Assembly (NCBI RefSeq): GCF_003144115.1 | Contig: NW_020312014.1 | Location: 1 to 64,000 of the forward strand | Reading direction: 5' to 3' | DNA length: 64,000 nt | Origin: Tilletiopsis washingtonensis | Lineage: Eukaryota; Basidiomycota; Exobasidiomycetes; Entylomatales | In this document: positions 32,215 to 42,290 of the stretch, one piece after another | Layout: every line of letters begins with the position of its first letter | Numbering within the stretch: the first letter of the stretch is position 1 | The notes under the pieces: model-generated | What the model saw: only the letters and a program-made list of their open reading frames with translations | Databases searched by the model: none | Told to the model about the DNA's origin: nothing | Made by a program: the position numbers and the translations under genes

Positions 32215-32672
32215 GGCTGGCGGGTTGAAGGGGTGGGGAGCGAGAAGGAGTGGGGCGAGCGCGCATCAAGATAGCGCAACCGTGCGCTGGCAGCAAGCGA
32301 CCTTCGCGGCGCGCTGCACCGATTGCTCCAGAAGCTGGGCCGGCGCCACGCCTTATTCCCGCTTCCCGCCCCTCGGCGCGCCCAGAGTGCGGGGTAGAGG
32401 TGCCGCCGAGGGGCAGGCCGCAGCAGCAGAGCGCTCGAGTGTGAGCACAGCAGCACAGCGGCTGAAGTCTCGGGTGTGTGCGACAAAGATCGGCGTAGCC
32501 GGCGACGTGCAGCTCTGCCGGCGTTCCAGGCGGAGGCCACTTGCCGGGCGGCGCGGGGCGGAGTGCGCACAGACCCGAGAGCGCGGCGAGCGCCAGAGCC
32601 GGAAGCGGAGACAGACAGCGGGCGCAACGCCTCACGCACTCCGCACCCACCACCACCGCCGCACACGACACC
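32215..32672. other. Divergent intergenic region, 458 bp
   Basis: Shared upstream region of the M13 peptidase (-) and the cyclase-family gene (+). No element recognised. Confidence 0.5.
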
Positions 32673-34737
32673 ATGCCGCACGACGCCGGAAGCAGCAGCA
32701 GCAGCGGCGACAAGCACGCCGGCGAGCAGCACCACCACCACCGGCACCGCAGCATCGCCGAGCGCTTCGGCGCCGTCGTCACACGCACGCCCGCCGCCGT
32801 CGTGCCGTCCTTCGCACGCTCGCACCGCGAGCACCACCACGCCCACGACGCCGGCGCCACCGATGCGGCGCACCCGCAGCCCGAGTCGGCACGCCACCGC
32901 CTCGCCGCCATCGCCGGCCAGCTGGCCAGCGCCACGAGCGGCGCCGCGCAGAGCCTGCCGCAGCTGCCGCACCGCACGCTGCGCCGCAGCGACTGGAGCC
33001 ACATGCCGGCGTGAGTCAGTGCACGGAGGGAATGGAAGGGCAAGACGCAGTGCAGAGCAAGACGCAACGCTGCTCGACAAAAGGCGCGAGCGTGCTGGCT
33101 GGCGCACGCGCGAGGTCTGCGAAGGTGTCGCACCTGCTGCGAGTGCCTTCTCTGCTGCACACGCAGCAGCGTCGACCGCACTTCGACTGACCGCCTCCGC
33201 AGCTACGCAGACCTGCCAACTGAGGGCGGCTTCTCCGGCTGCGCGTGGGACGTGTGGGGCAAGGGCGACGAGCTCGGCACCATCAACCTGCTCACGCCCG
33301 AGGTCGTGTCGCGCACGGCGCGCGAGGAGATCAAGAGCGGCGTCGCCATCTCGCTCAACTGGGCGCTGAACATGCCCGACGTGCCCTTCTTCGGCCGCGC
33401 GTGCATGCAGCACAGCATCAACGCCAAGACGTCGCCGGCGTACGTCGAGCGCCGCAGCGCCAGCATCGCGCGCCTCAACGCCGCCGGACACGGCGTCGAG
33501 GACCGCTCGGACCCGAACGGTGCGTGCAGCAGTGCCTGACCAGGACGCTTGTGCTGACTGCGCATGCAGACCCCAGCGCGGCCCCGCTTGCCGACGATAC
33601 CGTCTTTATGAACACGCAAAGCGGCACGCAGATCGACGGCTTCAGGGTGAGTCCAGAGTGCGTGCTTGTCGGTGCCCCGCTGACTCTGCTGTGCAGCACT
33701 TTGGCCATCTCGGCCTGAACTGCTACTACCAAGGCGTCAAGCAGGCCGACCTCGCGTTCGGCAAGCAGGACGGCAGCCAGGGCACACAGCTCGGCGTGCA
33801 GGCGTGGGCGCAGCACGGGTGGGTCAAGGCCTGCCAATGCAGCTAGCCTTGCAGCTGATCACCCCGCACGACAGCATCCAGGGCCGCGGCGTGCTCATCG
33901 ACGTGTGGGGCTACTTCAAGCAGAAGAATGGCGGGCGCGACCCGTGGGGTGAGTGGCACAGTGTGGCCGTCTTTGGCCGCGCAGCTGATGACCTCTGCCA
34001 GATCCGTGCACCACGTTCCCGATCACGCTGGCCATGCTGAAGGAGGCCGCACGCGCGCAGGGCGTCAACCGCTTCCACAAGGTGCGTGACGTGCGAGCTG
34101 CGCCATGAGCTGCCATTGAGCCCATGCGTGCAGGGCGACATCCTGCTTGTGCGCAGCGGCTTCATCGAGCGCTACACCAGCGCCTCGGGCCTTGAGAAGC
34201 AGCACTGGGGCCAGAAGGGCCAGGAGCGCTTTGCCGGTCTGGCGCAGGGCGAGGACATGGCCGAGTATCTGTGGAACAATGTGAGTGGCGCCGAGCGAGC
34301 ACTTGCGGCGCTCTGCTGATCAGACTGCATGCGCACAGCACTTCGCTGCTGGTGAGACGCCCGACGCACAATGCTCCGGCTGGCACAGACTGACTCCGCA
34401 GTACAGTCGGCGGCGACGCACCCGCATTCGAAAGCGTGAGTGCCGGCCGCACACCCACTCTGCCCGGCGCTGACACGTCTCCAGTGGCCGCCGCCGCTCG
34501 GCCACTCGTACCTGCACGAGACGCTGCTCGGCCTGTTCGGCCTGCCGATTGTGCGTGTCCACGCCGTCCTGACTCGCCCTCCGGCTGACGTCCTTCTGGC
34601 AGCTCGAGATGGTCGACCTGCAGGCGCTGGCGGCGCACTGTGCCGCGCAGCGGCGGTGGACGTTCTTCTTCTCTGCCTGGCCGCTCAACCTGCCCGGCGG
34701 CGTCGCCTCGCCGCTCAACGGCAGCGCCACGTTCTGA
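32673..34737 (+). CDS. Cyclase-family (PF04199-like) metal-dependent hydrolase
   Basis: Related to the fungal putative cyclases and, distantly, bacterial kynurenine formamidase. Eleven exons: 32673-33010, 33203-33519, 33570-33646, 33697-33818, 33875-33948, 34002-34081, 34134-34280, 34339-34351, 34407-34435, 34485-34550, 34603-34737; 465 aa. Family blocks: YADLPTEGGFSGCAWDVWG, DELGTINLLTPEVV, DGFRHFGHLGLN, WAQHGIQGRGVLIDVWGY, GDILLVRSGFIERY, HFAAVGGDAPAFESWPPPLG, SYLHETLLGLFGLPI. The N-terminal 110 residues are a His-rich disordered leader, possibly partly targeting sequence. Two exons are tiny (13 and 29 nt); their choice is forced by the family sequence around the active-site loop. Substrate unknown. 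Confidence 0.85.
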
Positions 34738-34841
34738 TGCCTCGCACACCCGTAGCAGCCACCCCTGTGCCGCGCGCGCTGGTCTGTCGGACCTGTCTAG
34801 ATTACCCGTGCACCCTGTGCAAGCCCTATGCTGTTCCTTCC

Positions 34842-35727
34842 CTATGCCGGCGGCACGGGCGCGCCCGCCGGCACGACGATGCCGGCGCCTGACCGGGCAG
34901 CGGCCGACGCAGGCGGGAGCACCTCGCTGAGGCTGCCGAGGCGCGGGCCAGCTGACGCGTCGATGAACTCGGTGGGCACGGGCAGCTTGGCCGATGCTAG
35001 CCGCAGAGCTGCAGAGCGTGTCAGTTGGGAAGAGACATGCACGGCGGTGCACGCACCCTCCTTGGCCACCTCTGGCCGAATGTCGACGGGGCCGCCGATC
35101 TCGAAGATGACGCGGCCGATGGGTGCGCTGCGGCGGAGTGTTAGTGGAGGTGCTGCGACCAGCTGCTGCACGACCCGCCATGGCACGCCGAGACGCCTCT
35201 TGCTGCACTCACCGACAGGCCCAGAACTCAAACGTGCCCTTGCCCTTGCCCATGCGCGTCTCGTTGCCCTTGACGCAGACGGGAATGTCGGGGAAGACGC
35301 GCATGAAGACCTGTGCGCCCTTGATGATCTTGAGCTTGCGCTTCAGCGCCGTCTCGGCCGACGTCAGCTGCTTGGCGCTGAGGCGCGCAGGCGCCAGCAG
35401 GCGCAGGCCATAGGCGCCCTCGGCCAGCGTGGTGCCCTTGAGCGAGCCGCCGATGGGAATGGGCACGCGCTGGAGAAGGGTCAGCGCAGGCAGAGCACGA
35501 CGCCTGGTCTTCGCACTCACGCCCTTGTGCGCCTTGCGGTACTTGGTGCGGCGCGGCGCCAGGTTGCTGGCACACCGCACGGCGTCGGGCATCGCCAAGT
35601 GCGGCGGCGCGAGAGACGGGCGCAGCGGGGCGAAGCGTGCCGGCTGCAGCGCCACGCGCGACGAGCTGGCGCCGGACGGCATGGCGAGGGCGCGGAAGGC
35701 GCCAGTGAGGCTGCGCAGCGAGGCCAT
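34842..35727 (-). CDS. MRPL16: Mitochondrial large ribosomal subunit protein uL16m
   Basis: Binds the 23S-like rRNA near the peptidyl-transferase centre of the mitoribosome. Four exons: 35727-35521, 35469-35213, 35127-35057, 35008-34842; 233 aa. A basic Arg/Ser/Ala-rich mitochondrial presequence ([16 protein letters not shown]) leads into [67 protein letters not shown] and [10 protein letters not shown], then [16 protein letters not shown], the typical order of L16 blocks. Intron 1 (51 nt) is a stop-free multiple of three. The C-terminal 40 residues after the core are Ala/Pro-rich. Convergent with the cyclase-family gene across 104 bp. Confidence 0.93.
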
Positions 35728-35919
35728 GCTGGGCAGTGAGCGGGGTGGACGTGGAGTGGAGTGGAGAGCTGCGAAGGTGCGAAGGAGGCAGCGGGACGGC
35801 GGCGAGAGCGCGACTCTGCCGTTCCCACGCCGCGCCGCCAACTTGTGCCTGGGCCTTGGCGCGCTCACACGAGCTGGCCGCCTCTCACACCTCCACCACC
35901 GCTCCTCAAGCACCCAGCC

Positions 35920-38266
35920 ATGTCGCGCACCGCCGAGCAGGCGCCGCTTCTGGCGCAGCAGAGCCGCGATGCTCAGCCGCGCTACGGCGCAGCGCAGCCC
36001 GAGGGCGCCGCCGAGCCCGGCTCCGCCTCCGAGCCCGCTCCCTCGGCGCACGGCGAGACGGACGTGCCGTTCCCGCCGCTGCGCGTGCTGCTGCCGCTGC
36101 TCTTCACCATCTGGGTGCCCGTGTTTGCCGCCTCGCTCGACGGCACCGTCGTCGCCACGCTCGTCGGTAGCATTGCCAGCGACTTTGAGGCCAGCGAGCA
36201 GGCCGCGTGGCTCGGCAGCAGCTATCTGCTGAGCGTGTGCTGCTTCACGCCGATCTACGGGGTGAGTGTGCGGAAAGGCAGCGGCCGTGGAGAATGGGGG
36301 GCAAGTGCGGCAGCTTAGACGCTTGGTCGCGCGATGGCAGGCCCGGCGGCGTGGACTAGTCGAGGGAGCGCTGCCGTGGCAGCTGCCACGATGAGGATTG
36401 GTGGTGGGCGCAAGGCAAAGCGGTGGCTGGGATGTGCTGCAGCTGCGCCAACTGGCGGCTATATGTGACCGAGACCGACAGTGTGGACGAGACTATGGCC
36501 TGCTGTCTCTCTCGGCGCGTCCGGCGAGCCGCAGTATCGAACACCAGCTCATGTGCTTACCCCTGTCTTCTAGCGGCTGTGCGACATCATCGGCCGGCGT
36601 CGCGCGCTGCTCACGGCGCTCACCTTCTTCGTGACGGGCACGTTCGGCTGCGGCGTGGCGCAGAGCATGGGTCAGCTCATCGCGGCCCGCGGTCTCGCCG
36701 GCGTCGGCGGCGGCGGCCTGGCAGTGGTCAACAGCACGATCATGAGCGATGTGATCCCGCTGCGGCATCGCGGCCTCATGCAGGGCCTGACGTGAGTGGG
36801 CCGAGGAGACTGCCGCTGCTGCGTGCTCACCCGGCTCGCACAGCAACATCATCTTCGGCCTGGGCAGCGGCCTTGGCGGACCCGTCGGCGGCTTTGCCAA
36901 CGACAAGCTGGGCTGGCGCAGCGCGTTCATGCGTAAGTAGCACGGGCTGCGTGTGCACTTGCCACACTGACATGCTGCGCAGTGCAAATGCCGATCCTCG
37001 GCGTGGCCCTCGTTGCGGCCCTGTTCGTACCGCTGAGCCCGCCAAACCAGCCCCCCAAGCCGTCGCCGCTGGCCGGCCTCGGCTGGACGGACAAGCTGCT
37101 GCTCATCGACGGCCTCGGCTCGCTCTTTCTCGTCGGCACCGTCGGCAGCTCGCTGATCTCGCTCTCGCTCATGTCGGCGCAGGACCTGAGCTTCAGCGAG
37201 CCGGTGGTGTGGGGCGGCCTAGTCGCGGGCGCCGCGAGTGCCGTCGCGTTTGTGTGCGTCGAGCTGTGGGTCGCGCGCAAGCCCATTCTGCCGATCCCGC
37301 TGCTGCTGCAGCGCACCGGCGGCAGTGTCGCGCTGGCCAACTTTGCCTTGGTGAGTAGCGCGGGCTGAGAGTTGCAGCACGATAGACTGACCCGCACTGC
37401 AGGCCGTCATGTCGTTTGCGCTGCTGTACAACTTTCCGCTTTGGTTCCAGGCCGTGAAGCTGCAGTCGGCCTCTGAGGCGGGCCTGCACCTGATCCCCAA
37501 CTCGATCGGCCTCAGCGTCTCGTCTGTCACGGCGGGCCTGTACATGCGCTGGCGCGGCGTCTACTGGGCATACAACCTCGTCCACGCGGGCCTGATGCTG
37601 GGCGGCTCGCTCATCGTGCTCAGCTTCACCGCGGGCACGCCGGAGTGGCTGACGTATGCTGGCATCGTGCCGAGCGGCGTGGGCGTGTCGGGCGTGCTCA
37701 CCTGCACGCTGATCGCGTGAGTATGCTGGTAGCGCGGGATTTGCACACCTGCTCACGCTGCGATGCAGGCTCATCAACTCGGTGCCGCGCGAGGACATTG
37801 CGGTGAGCAGCCAGGTCTCGCAATCGCACGCGGCCTGCTCACACTCTCACAGGTCGCCACGGCCATGTCGTATCTCTTCCGCACGTCGGGCCAGGTCGTC
37901 GGCGTGGCGCTCTCCGGCGCGATACTGCAGGCGAAGCTACGCACCGAGCTGGAGAAGCGCATCTCAGGCCCCGATGCCGCCAAGGTAAGCTTCACGCTGA
38001 TGCTCACCCAGCACGCTGCTCACGCACCGCCGCAGACGATCGCCGCGATCCGGCATCAGTCGTCGATCATCCCCACGCTGCCGGCGCACGAGCGCGCCGC
38101 GGCCGTGGCGGCGTACGCCGTGGCGCTGCGCTGGGTCTTCGGCTTCGTCGCCGCCGCCGCGCTCGTGACGCTGCTCAGCTGCATCACCATCGAGAACCGC
38201 ACGCTGCCGGAGCACACTAAGAGCAGCACGGACGACGCAGAGCAGCCTGCCGATGCAGAGGATTGA
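35920..38266 (+). CDS. MFS multidrug exporter, DHA2 (14-helix) family
   Basis: Proton-coupled exporter of toxic compounds or metabolites. Eight exons: 35920-36261, 36574-36791, 36844-36932, 36983-37350, 37403-37716, 37769-37802, 37853-37984, 38036-38266; 575 aa. Key motifs: [18 protein letters not shown] (helix 1), [31 protein letters not shown] (motif A), [37 protein letters not shown] (motif C region), [16 protein letters not shown], and the late motif [19 protein letters not shown] typical of the family. Intron 1 is 312 nt, the others 50-52 nt. The N-terminal 45 residues are cytosolic and carry APLLAQQ, a dileucine-like sorting motif also seen in vacuolar transporters, so vacuolar location is possible. 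Confidence 0.88.
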
Positions 38267-38342
38267 CGCGCGATGCATTGTCATGGGAGAGCAATTGATC
38301 ACCACTGCACCAGGCGTTGCACTCGCTGGGCCTGCGCCGCGA

Positions 38343-38891
38343 TCACAGGTGTGCTTGAGGGGTGACCGCCTTGTAGATGCGGTTGCACTCGCGCTCGAGG
38401 TCGTCGAGGGTGCTCTGCAGCTCCGCGGGCTGCTGCAGCAGCGCGAGGAGCTTCGCGTTCTTGGCGCTGCGCACGGCGGCCTCGGCGTTCGCGGCTTGCG
38501 TTGGAGCAGGATGTGAGCATGCGCACGGCGTGAGCTCGGCGCGCGCGCAGCCGCTCACTGTGGGCACCGATCGGCTCCTCCGCCTCCTCGACGAACGCCT
38601 GCAGCTCCTTGACGAGCTCCTTGACGTCCGCCTGCAGCGCCTTGAGGCGCGTCTTAAGCTCGTCGACGCGAGCCTGGCGAACATCCTGCGGATGAACTTG
38701 CTGGTCGTCAGCGCCGTTCAGTGCTGCGACGGATGTGCGAGGGCAGCGGGGCCCAAGCCAGCGCGAGTGGCTGGCCCTGGGCGCGCGGGGCGTGCGCAGG
38801 CAGCCGTACGCGCACCGCAATGCCGCAGCGGACTCGGCTTCCTGCCCGCCTCTCCGGGACGCACACTACTCACGAGCGAGACGAGCGACAT
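38343..38891 (-). CDS. Small coiled-coil protein, unknown
   Basis: Three exons: 38891-38874, 38685-38559, 38494-38343; 98 aa. Exon 1 codes only for MSLVSL. The protein is almost entirely helical heptad sequence: VDELKTRLKALQADVKELV, KELQAFVEEAEEPIGAH, AEAAVRSAKNAKLLALL, LQSTLDDLERECNRIYKAV. This small-coiled-coil pattern is common in kinetochore, tethering and respiratory assembly subunits, but I cannot assign one. The acceptor of exon 2 is uncertain: 38700 is equally in frame and would add QVHPQ. The start rests on the only suitable upstream ATG. Convergent with the DHA2 exporter (76 bp). Confidence 0.6.
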
Positions 38892-39653
38892 GATGAGTGA
38901 GATGAAGAGTAGAGAGGCGGGTGTTGAGGATGGTGGTGGTAAGAAGCAGAGCTCGGCGCAGCACATCAGCGGCTGGCTGGCCGGACACGCGGCGACGCGC
39001 GCCCGAATTAGCAGCCCTCTGACCCCTGAGGGCCAAGAGTGGTCGACCTGCCTCGCACGGACGCTGCGAGACACCTGCCTCCTCAGACCATGACGTGCGG
39101 CTAGACAGTGTGCACCGGTCAGGCCTTGTCAGTAACCAGCGCCCTGCCGAGCGTCGGTGGAGGCGGATGCGGTCATGCAACGTGGTCGCTGCGCCAGAGT
39201 ACATCACCTCGGCGCTGAACGTGTGCACAAGCGCCGTGTAGAAGTGACATGGCTTCAGAGAGCCGTTGTGCAGCCTACGCACGGCCAGCAAGCAGTGCTC
39301 AAGGGGCTGTGAGTCTCAGTGTGCGGCTGAGGGAAGGTAGCAAGGACATCACCACAGCAGCCGCTGCGTGTGCGCGTGTCGCTGGGCCAGAGAGCAGAGG
39401 ATGAGCAGCGCGATGACTCGCATAGACACAGATCGGCACGCGGACGAAGACAAGCAAGCAAGCACTGCTACACAACCTTGCTCGCCCCTCAGAGTAGACC
39501 AGACACGCATGAGAGAGCGCAGGTGCGCAGACAGACATGGAGCAGGGGCGCAGACAGACGTGGAGAAGCGAAGAACAACCACTAGAGGATCATGAATGGA
39601 TCGAATGGTACCGGACGAGTTGCGCGAAGGCAGGAGGAAGCCGCGGAAGCGCT
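38892..39653. other. Intergenic region, 762 bp
   Basis: Upstream of the coiled-coil gene and downstream of the aldo/keto reductase, both minus strand. Bases 39340-39600 are relatively AT-rich with short repeated GCAGACAG-like words. No gene recognised. Confidence 0.5.
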
Positions 39654-41035
39654 CTACGCTCCGATGTTGACACGGTGGTTGGCCTTCTTCTCCTCCGGCT
39701 CGCCGAAGACATCGATGTCCTTGACGGGAGTCAGCCAGTGATCGCCTGAGGGCTCTAATACTTCGCCTTCGCCTCACCCAAGGATAGCCGATAGGCACAT
39801 TAAATCGCACGTACGATCCGTGGTCCTTGATGAGCGAGGAGACCTTCTCGAACTCCTCGTCGGTCAGCTCGATCTCCTGGAAGTTGCTCTCGATGCGGCT
39901 GGGCGTGACGGACTGCGATGGCGGGTCAGCGATGACGAGAAGCAGCAGGCGCTCGTGCTGCGCACCTTGGGGATCACGCTGGTGCCGCGGTGGGCGCCCC
40001 AGGCGATCAGGACCTGGCCGGCGTCGACGCCGTGGGCCTTGGCGACCTCCTGCACCTGCTTCGAGCCGGCGATGTCGACGCTCTTCTTGCCGTAGCCCGA
40101 GGCGTTGCCGAGGGGCGAGTAGGCGGTGATGTGGATGCTGCGCGGGTGTCAGCAGTGAAGCTGCAGGTGCTCCGTCTAAGTGCTCACCCCTTGAGCTGGC
40201 TGTACTTGACCAGGTCCTCCTGCGGCAGCAGCGGGTGGCCCTCGATCTGGTTCACGGCGGGCACGACGCCCGTGGCGCTGATGATGCCCTCGAGGTGCGC
40301 CTGCGTGAAGCTGCGGGCGAGTGTCAGCTGCAGCACATCGCAGCACAGTGCCTGTATCGCTCACTTGGACACGCCGATGCTCTTGACCTTGCCCGTCTTC
40401 TGCAGCGCAATCATCGCCTTCCACGTGTCAACGAGCGTCGTCTTGAGGTCGAGCTCCTTGAAGTCGCTGCCGTCCTTGGCGGGCGGCATGAGGTTCTCAA
40501 TGTCGTCGCCGGACTCGAGCGGCACGGGCCTGGGCGAGGGGTCAACTTGTGCCAGGGTGCAGCATCCATTGGTGACCCTCGACGCACCAGTGGATCAGGT
40601 ACAGGTCGAGGTACTCGACGCCGAGCTCCTTGCACGTGGCGTCGTAGGCCTTCTCGACGAGGTGCGGCTTGTGCGCATTGTTCCACAGCTTCGACGTGAG
40701 GAAGAGCTCCTCGCGCTTGACCACCGAGGGGATGACCTCCTTGAGGCCCTCGCCGACCTGGGGTGAGAGAGTCAGCAGCTGCACCACAGACGCAGCCACA
40801 CCACCACGCACCTCCTCCTGGTTCTTGTAGATCTTCGCCAGGTCGAGGTGGCGGTAGCCCGTCTTGACGGCGTGCGCCACGGCGGCCTTGACCTTGCCCT
40901 GGAGGTGAGAGGGTCAGCAGGCAGCTGCAGATCGCGCACCGCTGCACCACGCACCGGCTCCGAGAGCCACGTGCCGAGGCCAATGCGCGGCATGACGTTG
41001 CCGTCGTTGAGCTTGATCGTCTTTCCGAAGGACAT
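39654..41035 (-). CDS. Aldo/keto reductase
   Basis: NADPH-dependent carbonyl reductase of the AKR superfamily, cytosolic. Eight exons: 41035-40955, 40898-40812, 40757-40588, 40529-40365, 40310-40188, 40137-39966, 39912-39778, 39719-39654; 332 aa, the standard length. The catalytic tetrad is complete: Asp46 and Tyr51 in [10 protein letters not shown], Lys79 in LFLTSKLWN, His112 in YLIHWP. Further signatures are [22 protein letters not shown], the NADPH-binding [15 protein letters not shown], and the ending [17 protein letters not shown]. All introns are 50-58 nt. The C-terminal loop, which sets substrate choice, does not identify the substrate. Confidence 0.93.
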
Positions 41036-42290
41036 GCTGGGTGTGTGTGAGGGGTGTGGTGAGGTGGTGGTGGTATGTTGAAGAGGTATATTGAAGCGGG
41101 CCAGCGCTGGCGAGGCGCACGGACGACGCCCAAACTGGCAGGGTCGCTGCTGCCCAAACTTCCTTCCTGGGCCAGGGCACGCCGCCGGCACCTGCCCGAT
41201 GCGCGCATCATCGCTCATGGCGTGCAGCCCTTCCCTCCACTTCCGCGCATGAGGTGCTCCGTGCCTCTGCGCACGTTTGTTCGAGAGCGCGCATGCCGTG
41301 GGAACAGCACAGAACGCCGCGACCCGAGAAAGCACCTTTTGCAGCTGCCGCTCCTCCCCGCCATGCCATCGCTGCCGGAAGTCGCACCGAGGGTGAAGCG
41401 GAGGCAGCACTGCATGGCGCTGCGCGACAGAGTGAACGATGCGTGCATAGCGCAGCGCGCGAGCACAACGGGTCCAGAGGGTAGGTCACCGCTGCGATGC
41501 GGCGGCGCCAAAGGTGCCGCGCCGCTCCCCGGCGCGTCCTCGGCGGCGAGCAGACATCACAATCTCAGCTCGCCAGGCAGGCACCCGCGACAAAGACGCT
41601 TCGCTGATGCCATCACAATTCGACAGCAGCCTCAATCTATGCGGTGAGCTCAAAGATCGGCAGATGGGAAGCGAGGAGTTGCTCGGCTGGCGGCCGCCAG
41701 CAGCTGCAGTACCGCAGACCGTGAGGGGCGCGATTTTGAGGCGCCTCGAGCTTCACCTCCCGCGTTCGGCACGCCTGCCCAAGCCTTCCTGCCCCGCCTG
41801 CGAGCCGCGCTGCTCGCCTTGCCCGACAAGCAGCACTATTCGGAGATGTTTCGGCAGCGAGAGCCGGCCTGCGGCTCGCAAGGACGAGGCGCTGCTGCGG
41901 CACGCTCACGCCATGCGATGCTGCCGCAGCTGGCTCTTCGCGGCGCTGCACGCGTCCCGATTTGGCCTTCCGGGCCGCGCCTCTCCCACGGCACGGGCCA
42001 CCAGCATGCACGAGCGCCAGCTCAGGGTGCAAGGCCGCACACTCGCCGCCGGCCTCGAGTCCGGCGCTGCTCGGCTGCTGCCTCTTGAGAAGGCTCAGCG
42101 CTTTCAGCAGCTGCGCCTGCCGTCTATCTGTGGGCGCTGCGACGCGGGCTTCTTAAGGTGCGCGCCTCGCCCGCCTTCCTCCCTCCGCTCCTCCTGCACC
42201 CACTCCGCGCCGTGCATGTCCCTGAGCCCGCCACCGCTACCTCGCCGCCGCTCCGTGCCTCTACCAGTCCTTGAGCCAGCTCTGCCGAGC
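41036..42290. other. Divergent intergenic region, about 1.25 kb
   Basis: Upstream of both the aldo/keto reductase (-) and the PUF gene (+). An open frame in phase with PUF extends back to 41514, but its sequence is Cys/Arg/Pro-rich without low-complexity or domain continuity, so I regard it as a long 5' leader or promoter. No repeat or RNA gene recognised. Confidence 0.45.

Noticed and set aside
31647-33491. 614-codon minus-strand ORF
   Set aside because: A different frame over the M13 first exon and antisense to the cyclase first exons; Ala/Arg composition only.
32673-34737. Cyclase as a kynurenine formamidase working with BNA2
   Set aside because: PF04199 includes bacterial formamidases, but the fungal subgroup has other or unknown substrates and the two genes are 10 kb apart with unrelated genes between.
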